DNA of 64,000 nt from Lagopus muta (taxonomy: Eukaryota > Chordata > Aves > Galliformes > Phasianidae). The notes under the pieces were generated by a model. That model made no database searches and was not told where the DNA came from. It saw only the letters and a program-made list of their open reading frames with translations. The stretch spans positions 4,749,778-4,813,777 of the forward strand of contig NC_064449.1 of NCBI RefSeq assembly GCF_023343835.1, read 5' to 3'. Each line of letters starts with the position of its first letter. Within the stretch, counting starts at the first letter, position 1. Both the position numbers and the translations under genes were made by a program. Shown in pieces: positions 32,313-44,254 of this stretch.

Positions 32313-32340
32313 GGTTTTTGCATTGCTCCGTATCACTGTG
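32313..32340 (+). promoter_or_regulatory. J-lambda recombination signal (12-spacer)
   Basis: Nonamer GGTTTTTGC, a 12-base spacer, and heptamer CACTGTG directly before the J coding end. It has the right polarity to join VL1 by deletion. Confidence 0.95.
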
Positions 32341-32378
32341 TGGTATATTCGGGCCCGGGACCACCCTGACCGTCGTAG
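32341..32378 (+). CDS. IGLJ1: J-lambda segment (only J)
   Basis: Reads GIFGPGTTLTVV and ends in phase 1 with a GTGAGT donor. The FGxG motif (FGPG) is intact. It splices to C-lambda, giving GCC (Ala) at the J-C joint. No second J was found between VL1 and C. Confidence 0.95.
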
Positions 32379-33921
32379 GTGAGTCGCTGACCTCGTCTCG
32401 GTCTTTCTTCCCCTGTTGTTGTGAAATTGTGACATTTGGTCGATTTTTGGCGATTTGGGGATTTTTCCCAGTCTTGGCGGCAGGCTGGGGTCTGCCCCCA
32501 GCGCAGGGACGGGCGCTCAGCGCGGCAGCCTGGCCTGAGTCTTGTCCCTGCCGACCAGGAGGGCTCTGGCGTGCGCCGTGGAGGACTTGGGCTTATTTTG
32601 TCAATGGAAAATTCTTAAAATTTGACCAGAAAATGTGCCTGAGGTCTGTCTCTGACACACGATTTCAGAAATTGTGTTTAGGTTGATCAGAAGACAAAGT
32701 TTTTGTCTTTGTCAAGAAATTAGTTGTGAGTTGTTAGTCCTTCCCTCTTAGTCCGAAGGACAAAGACCTCCGTCCCCGGTCTGGTCTCTCACTGGGGACT
32801 TTGGTTGGCTCCAGTGCCATGGGGAGCCCAAGTGTCACTGAAACAGTGTCCTTGGGTGAAATTCAATGTTTCTGAGGTTTCAAGCACACTGTCCAGGTAA
32901 GCGCTGTCAAAAATCAAAGGTTATTCTGCTGAAAAAACTGACAGGAATATTTTGTGATTTTTTTTTTTTATATACATATATATAATATATATAAAATATA
33001 TAAATATATATATAATATATATAATATATAAAATATTATATATATATAAAGAGAGAGAGAAAAATATGTTTTTTGATTTTTAGAAAAAATTGGCTGAAAA
33101 AAACCCAATCTGATCCAAATTACCTAGGGCATAAGTCCAAAAACAAGTGCAGTTGAGCAAATCCTCAGTGGAAAGTTTTTAATGGGGCAGTTCTCCCCCA
33201 TTTTCTGGTGTAGATGTGAATGAAGATATAGATGTGTATATAGATAAAGATTTGGCTGTAATTTGTTGGATGAACGCTCTGAGAAAGAGTAAATCTTGCC
33301 TTCCTCGTGGCAATTTTTAATTGTACTTTTTCTGAGGCAAGTCTGAACGTCTTGAGGCAGAAATAGCCAGAAAATTGAGTGCTTTTCTTTAAAACTTTAA
33401 TTAAAATTTAAAAGTAGCCTTGCAGCAGGAAAGAAAGGGGACTGTGGCAGTTAACCAGAGTTCCAAAGCTGAATCAGATTCACCCAAATACATGTGGTTG
33501 AAATTTTATGTGTGCATATATAAAAAAAATATATATGTATACAAAATAAAATTGCTTATATATTTAAAAATTTATATATATTATATAGATTTATTATGGA
33601 TATGTATATAAGATATAACACATTTATATGTATATGTGTAGTCTGCTGTATGCTTTATGTAACTTTTATAGATGTATATTATGTGTATAGATTATATATC
33701 TATGATATATTTTATCTGTAGAAAAAACTACAATATAAAATGCATATATGCATATACATATACATATTCATATATATATGTATATACATGTGCATATACG
33801 TATATGCACGTGTAACATCCATGAAAATAGGTACGGCTGGGTGGGTGTGTTTGCTGTACAGATGCACACACACATGCACACCCATACACACACGTGTGGC
33901 CGCTCTGCCTCTCTTTTGCAG
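32379..33921 (+). repeat. J-C intron with AT-rich microsatellites
   Basis: Two AT-rich simple-repeat tracts (about 32965-33055 and 33485-33800, ATATA/TATAC units) and a short CACA run near 33865. No gene is seen; open frames here are repeat translations. Confidence 0.8.
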
Positions 33922-34235
33922 CCCAGCCCAAGGTGGCCCCCACCCTCACCATCTTCCCGCCATCAAAGGAGGAGCTGGAACAGAACAAGGCCACCCTGGT
34001 GTGCCTGATAAGCGACTTCTACCCCAGACCGGTGACTGTGGAGTGGGAGGTCGATGGCTCCCCCAAAACTGGCGAGACCACACTGGCGCAGCGGCAGAGC
34101 AACGACCAGTACATGGCCAGCAGCTACCTGTCACTGACTGCCAGCGACTGGTCAAGCCACGAGACCTACACCTGCAAGGTCACACACGAAGTCTCCACTG
34201 TCACGAAGAGCCTGAACAGGTCCGAGTGCTCTTAG
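33922..34235 (+). CDS. IGLC1: Immunoglobulin lambda constant domain
   Basis: A single exon after [29 protein letters not shown] starts a C1-set Ig domain with Cys in TLVCLI and YTCKV, Trp in VEWEVDG, and the C-terminal RSECS, whose Cys bonds to the heavy chain. TAG stop. It reads from J in phase 1. Close to chicken and duck C-lambda as I recall them, but not identical (chicken ends in SEC). Only one C exon is present. Confidence 0.97.
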
Positions 34236-34405
34236 TCCCACTGGGGATGCGATGTGAGGACGGTGGTTCCTCACCCTCCCTGTCCCCCTGGGCCGCTGCT
34301 GGTGGCAGCAGCCCCCACTTCCCACTCAGATGTCCCCCACTGTGCCCCCATCATCCGCCTCTGCCTGTCGCCTCCTCTTGTCCCCATCCCTCCAGATGTC
34401 ACATT

Positions 34406-34411
34406 AATAAA
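34406..34411 (+). terminator. poly(A) signal of the lambda chain
   Basis: AATAAA lies 171 bases after the C-lambda stop, in the usual place for a light-chain gene. Confidence 0.85.
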
Positions 34412-34449
34412 CATGACACTGAACTAGTGCTGACTCTGCATCCATGTCT

Positions 34450-37174
34450 CTGTGTCCCTTTGCGTGCTGTCTGCGTCTCACAGAGTGGGGTCCAGTATGG
34501 GGAAGGGCTGGGGTGCACACACACATACTGGTAATGTTGGGGGGTCCATGGCTCAGCACTGGAGACACTGCTGTATACCCAGGCACCACCAACATCTAAG
34601 GCAGGATGCTTTGGGGCAATATGGGGGCAGTCTAAGGTCTGTGCTGGCACTGAGCACGTGGTTGTGGCCGTGCTATCCTCATCTCCCACCCACTGCCATC
34701 TGTGCCAGGGCCTTTGCAGAGATTTGCTTTATGCTGGGGACACGAGTAGTTCTGGCTCTGTACTCTTGTGTTCAGACACCCTGGTGTCCCCTGGGTGGGA
34801 TGTCAGTGTGAATACTCCTTTGTGCCCTGTGCCTGCAGCAGCCTGACTCTCCACACCACATGCCTGGTGTACACCCCAGCCCTGTCCCCTATTCCTGTCC
34901 CTATTCCCCAGGGAGATTTTGCAGTGGCCCCTGTAGGGCAGCTCTGAGCACAGCTTGCAAGCCAGCAAGCAGAAAGCACTGCTGTGCACAGCTTGTCAGC
35001 TGTGTGTCCTCCTTGCTGAGGAGGATCTGTCCTTACTGAGTCCATCAGTCTTGTCCCACTCAATCTCCATCGATGCTGCCCACCTCGACACATCTACCCA
35101 TCTATTCAATCTACACCAATATCTCCATTCATCCCACCCACCCAAACACGTCCGTCCATCACATCCATCGCAGCACCTCCATCCAACCTGCACACTCCTG
35201 CATCTCCAATCCTTCCATCTACACCACCGTGCTGATCTGCCTCAGCAAATCCAACACAACCATCCATTCTGTCTACACCAATGTCCATCCATCCCAGCCA
35301 CTCCAGCAGCTCCAGCCATCCCACCCACCCTATGTTTCCATCCAGCCACTGGTGGGATACAGGACATGGGGCCAGTTCTGCTGTCAGAACTGAGGTTTCT
35401 ACATGGCCGCATATGCACTGAAAGCTTGGCTGGCCATTTTCTCTGCAGTAGAGTTGTGACAATTCTGTAATCTGGGGGACTTTTATCCAGTTTGGAGAAG
35501 AGCTGGGATCTCCCAGCTCCATGGGCAGGCATTTGTGACAGTGGGTTTAGTGTCTGATGGGTGGGATGTGGCTGAACTTCATCTTCTTTCCCCAGCAACG
35601 AAGTTTTTGCAGTTGAATGTGAATTCCTGCTTTCTGCTCTATGAGTTTGTTTTTTCTTCAGGATTTGCACAGGGAATCAGCAGTCTTCATTCTCCCCTTG
35701 CCGTGTGTAGACTCTCTACCACACAGGGCTGTGCTGTCCTCATGCCCCTGTGCCCAAATCACTGCCCTCTGCCCATGCCTGCCAAGCTGAGCCCTGCAGA
35801 CTGTCATGCTGGATTGACATGAGCCCTGAGATTGGCACAGAAATGGTGACTTTGGGGCTTTTTCCACACTCAGGAAGCTGAAAGCTTAGTTCTTAGTGAT
35901 GGATTTACCAAATTGTGCCCCGAGGCAGCTGCTCATGCTGGATAAAATCACCAAAGCACAGGGAACCAGGCGCTGGGCAGAGATTTCTCATGGGCTCCAC
36001 TTTGAAAGCTGCAGACTGCAAGCCAAGCTCTGCCTTCGCGCCTCGCACTCATGAGGACAACCTCACTAATTATTGATTAAAAGATTTTGCTAAACCATTT
36101 CCAGAAGCAACAACACACTGAGGAGCGCGTGCTGAATTATTCATCACAGCACCATGGCCCCGGCCCTCACAGCAGGGCTGCATGGCACCCACAGTGGCAC
36201 TCAGTGGGACCTCAGGGCTGGGACAGCCGGGTCTGGCAGTGGGGACACAGTTGAGCCCAGGACGAGCCCTCTGGACAGTGCTGGGCTTTGCTAATGAGCA
36301 GAAGCACAGATAGAAAGCAACCCTGGGGCTCTGCACCCAGCTGCAGCTCTCGCTCTGTCGTGTCCTTTGGTGAAATTTTAAACAGTCACCTTTTTTTTTC
36401 TTCTCTTTTCTGGCTTGCCATTAATTTCAAACCAAGAGAGACCTAATTTAGTAAATGAGATTCTTCAGGAAGGCTTTAATTAGCTGCAGATGGAGGCAGG
36501 CAGTGCTATCATGGGCCCCGATCGCACAGGGGGCTGCGCACCCCCACTACCAGAATACAGTCAGGCTGGGTCCCTTCCACATTCGTGCCCCAGACCAGAG
36601 GGGATGCGCTTTGTTCCCCACACATCACTCCCAGTCTTGCAGCCGTTGAGCCCCAATATCCCACCAGCACATGGGGCTCAGCTCGCCTGGCGACGTGGCA
36701 GCAGCAGAGCAGGGTGCGTGGTGCAGCTCCATCAGCACAGCTGGGGCCACACAAAGAGCTGGGTTACTGTGGGCAGATGGCTGAAACCTGAAAGCAAGAG
36801 CTGGGGGCTCATAATAGCCCTGGGAGCAGGCAGAGCCTGGGTGAAGGCAAGCACCAGGCCCAGGGCCACCCAGCCCTTCCAGGAAGGCACAGCTCTGCTG
36901 AGGTGCAGCACGCTCAGCCCCACCGTGCAGCTGTGCGGCCGGGGCATCCCCGAGCTAAATTTACTCCTCAGTCTCCAATCAGAAACTGAAGCTGGGGGGC
37001 CCACGCTGGCCAAAAAAAGGAAATGAAACAGTCTCCAGAAAGCACTGATGTGGAAAGCAGAGCGAGTGCCGCGCAAACTGGCCACCATGCCACATGCCTC
37101 AGGTTGGGGCTTTGCCACACTGAGCTTGCTACTGCTTGGGTGGGTGCCCATGGCCTGGGCACACGGCACAAGGT
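34450..37174. other. 3' flank of the lambda locus, no gene seen
   Basis: Apart from the CCATC repeat at 35085-35345 nothing was recognised. AT-rich blocks near 36060 and 36365-36490 have a non-coding, possibly conserved look, but I cannot compare them. Confidence 0.4.
35085..35345. repeat. Degenerate CCATC-type tandem repeat
   Basis: Loose repetition of CCATC, CATCCA and CTACACCA units over about 260 bases. The frames across it are repetitive and not a gene. Confidence 0.75.
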
Positions 37175-37312
37175 GCACATGTACACACACTTACACACAT
37201 GTACACACACACACACGTACACACACTTACACACACGTACACACACGTACACACACGTACACACACTTACACACATGCACACACACACACACGCTTACAC
37301 ACACACACAACC
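37175..37312. repeat. (AC)n / GTACACACAC minisatellite
   Basis: Alternating ACAC runs interrupted by GT and TT at intervals of about 12-14 bases. Confidence 0.9.
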
Positions 37313-37589
37313 CCAAACCGTCAGGTGATGGGTGCCCTCCAGGCAGACCCACACACGTGGGGCTGGGTCCACACTGCTCCATCTGTGTCTTTTGCCCCTG
37401 TGTGCCACCCCTGCCCACTCCCATCATGTGTCACCCCAAATCCTGAGTTAATCCTGTGATTCCTGCCTGTTTCCACCGTCCACGGCAGGCTGGAGAAGCC
37501 CAAAATACGGAGCAGGTTTCCCTGAATCTGGGAGATGAAACGGAGTTTTGGGTATTCCCATGCAGCAGAGCCTCAGCTGTAGGAATCGC

Positions 37590-37935
37590 AGAGCCATGAA
37601 CGCCGCAATTAAAGAGAAATTAAATTAAATCAATAAATGTTTTAGGCGGGCTCAGCTGCCAGCACCACCTGACCGAAACAGCCTGCTTGCGAAGAGGAGA
37701 GCATTTGCATGGCTGTGGCAAAACAGCAGCCGCCTGTTGCACAGCTGGGATGGTGTTATCTGGAAATGTACACAGCCTGTGAGGGGTAAACAGCTCCAAA
37801 CTGAGACCCCGAGCTTGTCAACAGGTTGTAAACAGGCTGAAATAAACACCTTTGTGCTGCGGAAAAATATTTATCATCTCAATTTTAGCAGGTTTATAAA
37901 ATAAAACTCCCAACAGAGCGACACACCTGCTTTGG
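37590..37935 (+). promoter_or_regulatory. Candidate lambda 3' enhancer / mutation-targeting element
   Basis: About 3.4-3.7 kb 3' of C-lambda. It holds a perfect octamer ATTTGCAT (37703-37710), E-boxes CAGCTG (37653, 37742) and CACCTG (37666, 37924), a GAAAC IRF half-site (37675) and AT-rich stretches, in sequence with no coding frame or repeat. Chicken is known to have a light-chain enhancer about this far 3' of C. Assignment here is by motif and position only. Confidence 0.5.
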
Positions 37936-38859
37936 AAGGGAAGCAAACACTTGTTTTCTGCTTGATGTTGCCTGTTAGAAGCCATGTTTCCCAATGCAGG
38001 TGGGCCACAAAGCAATGAAAACAACGTGAGCTGAGCTTCAGCCCTGTTTAAGCCCCCACCTCAGGGCTTGTGGCTTGGGAGCAGACAGGGCGCAGGGGCT
38101 GGGCAGGGGATGGCACAGGGCTGGTGACATGGGCTGGCCTGGGGTGTCTGACTGAGCTTTTTGGGGAGGGGTTTGAGCCCTGGGGCAATCACAGCATGCA
38201 CGGAGGAGGTGGGAGGATGCAGCCAGCAGCTGCCCTGCGTTGAGCAAACCCCATCCATGGGCTTGCAGATGGCCTTCCTATCCTTCCGCAGCCTTTGCAT
38301 GGGCTGAACGCAAGGTTTAAGCGTTTCTGCCATGTTTTTGGTGTGTTTGGAGGGGCGGTGTGGGTGCGTGGGTTCTGCCACGTGCAGCCAGCCCCGCAGC
38401 TGAGCCTGCAATCTCCCAGATGTGCTGAGCGCAGCCACAGGGCCTGGGGGCAGCAGTTTCTCTTGCTAAAAATTGTAGCCGGGCCGAAAACATGCGGCCA
38501 CTTTGGCCAAACAGCAGCTGGAGGACAGGAATAGATAGCCGTGGCCACGGCACGCTCTGCTTCCTCAGCACAAACATTCCAGCACGTGGCACCATGAGTG
38601 CCACTGCCCGGCACAGCAGCAAGCAGAGCCAGGAGCAGGAAACGCTGATTTGGGCCCCATTTTGGTAATGGCTCAGAGAAGAAGCTTCCAGGAAGCTCAC
38701 CAGTGTTGGTAGTTGGGGCTTGGAGAAATGGTGGGGAGGAAATAGCCACTGCCCACCTTCCAGAGCAGGCTCTGGTCCCATCTCACTGCAGGGCACCAGG
38801 GCATTTGCACTGCAGCAATTCACAGAAACACCTGAAATGGCTCCTGTCATGTTCAGCAT
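37936..38859. other. Non-coding flank, nothing recognised
   Basis: Open frames overlap on both strands without family motifs. Confidence 0.4.
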
Positions 38860-39670
38860 GGCTCCGGTCTTGTTCAGCATCTTCAACAGTGACCTAGATG
38901 AGTGGCTGACGCACCAGAAGGCTGTGCTGCCATTCAACAGGATGTGGACAGAGTGGAGAGCTGGACAGAGAGTAACCCGATGAGGTTCAACAAAAGCAAG
39001 TGTAGGATCCTACACCCGGGAAGGAATAACAGCATGCATCAGTTCAGGTTAGGGGCTGAGCTGCTGCAAACGGGCTCTAAGAGAAGGACCTGGGTGTCTG
39101 CTGACAGTGGTGTGCCCCTGTGGACAAGAAGGCCAGTGGTATCCTGGGGAGCACTGCAATGAGAGTGAGCAGCAGTGTGAGAGAAGTGAGGCCACATTTG
39201 GAGCACCATGCCCAGTTTTGGGCTCCTCAGTTCAAGACAGACCAGGGAACTGCTGGAAAGAGCCCAGCAGAGGGCTGCAAAGATGATGAGGGTCCTGGAG
39301 CATCCCCCATATGAGGAAAGGCTGAGGGACCTGGGACTGTTCAGCCTGGAGAAGATCAAAGGGCAGGAGCCAAGTGGACAGGGCCAGGCTCTTTTCAGCA
39401 TTGCCCATTGATGGGACAAGGGCCAGCAGGCACAAGCTGGAACATAAGAAGTTCCATCTGAACATGAGGAAAAACTGCTTCGCTTTGAGGCTGGCTGAGC
39501 ACTGGAAGAAGTTGCCCAGAGAGGTGGTGGAGTCTCCTCTGGAGACATTCAGATCCTGCCAGGACACTTTGCTGTGTAACCTACTGCAGGGAACCTGATT
39601 CAGCAGCGGGGTTGGACTGGAGGATCTCTGGATGTCTCTTTCAACCCCAGCAGTTCCGTGACTCTGCGAA
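38860..39670 (+). mobile_element. CR1 LINE, 3' ~0.8 kb (+)
   Basis: AACAGTGACCTAGATGAGTG, AGTGTAGGATCCTACACCCG, CAGCAGAGGGCTGCAAAGAT, GAGAAGATCAAAGGGCAGGA, and the end GGACTGGAGGATCTCTGGAT through CTCTGCGAAAT match the CR1 reverse-transcriptase end and 3' UTR. It is 5'-truncated with many breaks. The longest copy in the window. Confidence 0.92.
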
Positions 39671-39699
39671 ATACCTCAAATGCTGCAAAACGTAGTGCT

Positions 39700-39845
39700 A
39701 AGAAACAATGACATTTTTAAACTGAAAGGTGGTGGGTTTAAGTTAGATGTAAAGAAGAAATTCTTCACTCAGAGGGTGGTGAGGCCCTGGCACAGGCTGC
39801 CCAGAGAAGCTGTAGGTGCCCCATCCCCAGCAGTGCCCAAGGCAA
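39700..39845 (+). mobile_element. CR1 LINE fragment (+)
   Basis: AAGAAATTCTTCACTCAGAG, GGTGGTGAGGCCCTGGCACA and GGCTGCCCAGAGAAGCTGTA, a second CR1 scrap directly behind the preceding copy. Confidence 0.85.
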
Positions 39846-40598
39846 GAAGCCCAGCAGTGACCACAGCTCCACAGGGACGAGCATGGCCCCTTGTATCTCA
39901 GCTCACCCTGCCCCAGCTGAACTCCCACCTGCAGCACAGCATGGGCACACAGCTGGGCCCTGTGCTTATGGAGCCCTTGGGGCAGGTCAGTACCCACAAC
40001 CCCCGAACATGGCCGTGGCTCCCAACCGGAGACGGCTGGAGCTCGGCAGCCACAACCAAGCAGAGCCATGCAGGGGTGACAGCAGGGTCCCCCCAGCCCC
40101 CTGTGGAGCAGCACGTGGAGGGCTGGGCCCCTGCTCCAGTCTGCAGTGGGGGCATGGGAACCATTGCCAGACACTGTCTGGATCATCTGCACACCTAAGT
40201 TGCCTCACACCAGGGCATTGCTCAGTCCCACTGTGACCTGTGCCCTTATTCCATAACTTAGGGGGCTGGAGTGCCTGGACCTGGGGCAGACATAGCTGCA
40301 GCCTAAAATCAGCTCCTGGGAAAGGGCCCCAGGCTGCACCAAGCAGGGCTGAGATGTGCCACGTCCCCAAAGCCAGAGCTGGGGAAGGCAACGTGGCCGT
40401 GTGTGTGTATGCTGAGCACAAGGACACGTGCTGGGCCGGGATTTGCCTCGCTGGGGTTCACGCTATGTGTCACCCGCTGCCGTCCCATCCCCTCCTGCAG
40501 CACCCAGCTCCCCCATGGCCACACACCGCCCGTGTCCCTGCACCGGCACTGCACAGAGACACGGAGCCAGGGGCCGCACACGGGGCCAGGAGCTCACC

Positions 40599-40604
40599 TT
40601 TATT
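40599..40604 (-). terminator. poly(A) signal of CA15
   Basis: AATAAA on the - strand, about 157 bases after the CA15 stop. Confidence 0.75.
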
Positions 40605-40760
40605 GCAGCCCTGACAGCCCCATGACCGAGCCCACGCCAGAGCTGCCGCATCCTCACCCGGCTGATGGCCCCCAGCTGCTTTTTACCATTTTTTCCCCAT
40701 CACCCATAAACCAGAAGTTTCCTCACCGCTGCAAAGAAGAGGCAACAGGGAACCCGGGCC

Positions 40761-43700
40761 CTAAAGGGAAGACAAGAAGGGGCCGAGCAGGGGCAGCAGG
40801 AGCAGCGGGGCGAGGGGACAGCGGGGACACCCACAGCTGGCCGTGGCATCCCGGGAGGAGAAGATCTTGCGGCTGCGGAGTGGTTGTGGAGGACGGAAGT
40901 TGTTGGTCATCTTCAGGGGCGCAGCGCCAGAGGCCGGGAAGTGAACGGTGCTGACAAACGCCTGCAGCTGCGGGGGGAGAGGAGCGGGTGGGAGCAGCGC
41001 CGCGAGCACTGCGGGCTTTTCACGGGGTGAAGCGAGGCGCACACGCAGACGCTGCCGAGCAGAGCGCAGCGCAGGAGCCCCGTCTTTCCCCCTAACGGCC
41101 AGCACGCGGCTCTGCACGCACTGCGCTTTGTGCCGCCTCGCAGCTGATGGTGCAGGAAGCCCAGCGGAGCATTTACAGAGCGGCCAGGAAATGCATCTAC
41201 TGAGATACCCGGGAAAGGCAGGAGGACTTCATCCATCCTCACCAGTCCTCTCCCCAGCCCCCCTGCCATCCAGCAACCCACCCAGTTTCCTCTCGGTGCC
41301 CCTCTCAAGCTCTCCATCCCCACATTTCTGCAGATGTCCCCCTTTACTTTGCCTGCAAGGCGCAAGAAAATGCACAGGGACTGGGGATGCTCACAGCACG
41401 GCTTTGGCCAGATGGGCCCTTCCATCCCACGGCAGGTAATCCCATTACCTGCTCCCTGCTGATGCCCACAGGCTCCTCAAACACGGTCCAGATGACGGCC
41501 TCGCTGCAGTCAGGGGTGGTCAGGGAGCCCTGGTAGCGGTAGTAGCGGGAGAGCTGTGCGACGTGCGGCAGCAGAGTGCCAAGGCGGAAGGTGGAGGCCA
41601 GGTCCACTGCCTGCCCTGCACAGCAGGATGTGGGCACTCAGCCCCACCACCCTCAGTGGCAGTGCCCCAGGGTCTCTCCCCTCCCCACCGTGCCCCAGCA
41701 CAGAGCCCCAGGGCACCTCACCAGCATGGGAGATGTTCCTCAGTCCCCCAATGATAGTGTTGTAGTTGGAGTTTGCGGCTTCTGAGACCTGCAAAGAGTG
41801 AGTGTGCCCTGCAGTTATGCTCAGCTAAGACCAATGCATGGCAGCATCCATCCAGTGCACTTGCAGCCAACCTGGAAGAAGCAGCCCAGCGCAGCCAGCC
41901 CGCTTGGGTGCCCCTTGGCCTCCCCCAAGGTGCGGTACTTGACGTTGATGTGGACGATGTGCAGCTGGAGAAAGTATGGAGAGCTCAGCATGGACACCCA
42001 GTCTTTCCAGCAGACAGGCACCAGGATGGGAAATCAAAGGGCTGTGGTGCTAACGGGCTTTTTGCCTACCTCCATGGGGAACTGATGCCCATCCACAGTG
42101 TGCTCAGAGCCATTCCTAGATGGGCTGCCCCAGTGGAAGTGCAGCTGCAGTGCACGGTACCGGCCCGGGAGGCCCCCCCCACTGATGGCAATGTGCTCAG
42201 CACCCGGCTCGCTCTCCAGGCTCAGCATCACTACAGATGATAGGAGAGGGACAGGGCTGGGTGCCGTGGGGCAGCACCACTGTGGAGCTGAGCCCTGGCT
42301 GGAGCAGAACACCCACCCGTGTGCCCATTGTTCAGCAGCCGCCACTTGCCGGGGGGTGCCTGGTCATAGCCCTCAAAGATGATGTCCCCAAGGCTGCCGT
42401 CCCGCTGCAGCCAGCGCCGGTCAATGTTAACTGGAGACTGCTTGTCGCCGCTGCAGGTGGCCTGCAGCTCTTTCCAGTGGCTGGGGCCTGCAGGGAGCAC
42501 AGCCATGGGTGTACCTGTAGTGCCATTACCACCACCCTCAAGGAGGACGCAAAGCCAAGGGCAGCCCTGTCCCCACCATAGGCCCTGCCCCATCTCCATG
42601 CCTTCTCTCCCCATTACTCCAGGAAGGTTTTCCTTGGACACCTGTGGAGCTGCAGCCCACCCCATGAGCTCCCTATTACCCACTGCCCTCATTAAGGGAT
42701 GGTGCCCTCAGCACGTGCCTGTTCTGTGCTGTCCCAACCGCCCCCCGCCAGCCCCAGCATGGTTTAATTGCTGCTGGAGCCGGGTCTGCGCCGGGCAGCA
42801 ATGCTTGGAGCGCTGCCGGACACGGCTGACCTGCAGCACAGTGAGCACACACCTGAGGGCTATAAAGCAATTGGGCTGTAACTGCTGATTACATGCTCCC
42901 TGATCCTTAATTAACCTCTTACAAGCTATTATATGTGTGCTTCCAAAGTGCCTTCGGGCACCAGGCAGGGAAGCACCAAACAGAACTGTGACCATCCCCA
43001 CTCACCGCACTTCGGGTCTTGGGAGTCGTAGCACCACTGCCCTGCAGGAGAAAGCTGTAGTCAGGGGCTGCAGAGACCCCCACTCCCTAAGCCCCCCCAT
43101 ATTGCAGATCTCTGCACAGCACACAGAGTGGCCGTGGGCAGAGGTGCGCCCACACCGCCCGGAGCAGCGCTATGGAGCCGCTTCCCTCCCACCTCGCTGC
43201 TGTCAGTGCAGGGACAGCTCGCTCTGTGCTGCGCTGGGAGCGGGGTGAGGAGCGCTGCTGCTGCCCACGACCGCTCTGCTCCACTCGTGTCCCACCAACC
43301 CGTCAGAATCCCTGTGAGGGAACTCAGCCACCCCAGCACTCCCTGCCTGCAGGGATGGTTCCCCTCTCACCCCGCTTTTGTTACGCAGGCCGCAGGCAGT
43401 GCTGTGCGCACCGCCTGTGCTGCTGGCTTCGCATCCAGCTCCTCATTGCGCTGCTATGTGAGGCTGCAGACACAGGGCTGGGAATGGAAACTGTCCCAGG
43501 GCAGTGACTTCAGGCTTTTCTTCCCATCCAGTGGGAACTGAGCCTCTTGCACACCCTCAGAGCCACAAAGCGCTGCCTTCACCCAACTGTGAGCATCCCT
43601 GGCACGAGCCAGGTGGGCGCTCTGCTCTATAGCAGAGTGCTGCACGCCCCAGCCCCACTTGCTCTGAGGAGTCATCCTCAGTGGCATTTCCCCGGTTATG

Positions 43701-44121
43701 AGCACATGGGGCAGAGGGGCTGAAACCTCAATCCCAGCTGTCTGAATGACCATCTGACATCCCAGATGCCTCCCAGCAGGGCTGACACTTCCCTGAGCCC
43801 AGCGGCACAGCAGGGACAGGGCTGTCCCATGAGGAGGGCACAGAACACAGCTCCTGGGCTGCACCACATCTCCAAACCCCAAGCACCACAGACATGCATT
43901 CCCCCAACATGTAATGAAAGAGAATGGCTGGCTGGCACTGCTGCACCCCCTGCCCGGCACCATGCCACCCCATCACCTCCAGCCACCTGCACCCCGTGCC
44001 CATCCCTCCGCAGCCCCAACCACGACGGTGCAGCAGACAGGCAGCGCATCTCACCTCCTGCAGCCGCTCGGATGACAAGAGGCAAAGTGACAAAAGTTAC
44101 CCCCAGACCCAGTGGCCCCAT
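40761..44121 (-). CDS. CA15: Carbonic anhydrase 15, GPI-anchored
   Basis: Eight exons on the - strand join in phase: 44055-44121, 43006-43041, 42317-42487, 42070-42230, 41872-41964, 41722-41788, 41449-41615 and 40761-40967, giving 322 residues. The signal peptide [17 protein letters not shown] is followed by [12 protein letters not shown]. The zinc ligands are His of LHFHWG (about 122 and 124) and LHIVHIN (about 147); the SEHTVDG and [10 protein letters not shown] motifs keep the proton-relay Glu and Thr. The C-terminus is a hydrophobic run ([12 protein letters not shown]) as in GPI-anchored CA4/CA15. It should interconvert CO2 and bicarbonate at the outer membrane face. CA15 is broken in human and chimpanzee but lies beside Dgcr2 in mouse, as here. 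No defect is seen. Confidence 0.94.
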
Positions 44122-44244
44122 GCTGGCAGCCCCGCTGCAACGCCCCGTCCTCCTCCGCAGTGCGCCCAGGCGGGCGGCAGGGCTGGGGAGAGGGATGCAG
44201 CGCTGCCAGCCCTGGAGAAATCCTCGGCTCCAGCTTGAACACTG

Positions 44245-44254
44245 CTTTTAAATA
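44245..44254 (-). promoter_or_regulatory. Possible TATA element of CA15
   Basis: TATTTAAAAG on the - strand, 124 bases 5' of the CA15 start codon. A single weak motif. Confidence 0.35.

Noticed and set aside
33740-34534. 264-codon open frame overlapping C-lambda
   Set aside because: It is a shifted frame of the C-lambda exon preceded by AT-rich repeat translation; the true frame is 33922-34235.
37023-37459. Thr/His-rich frames
   Set aside because: Translations of the (AC)n minisatellite.
40948-41439. 163-codon frame on the + strand
   Set aside because: It is antisense to CA15 exons 7-8 and their intron, in GC-rich sequence.
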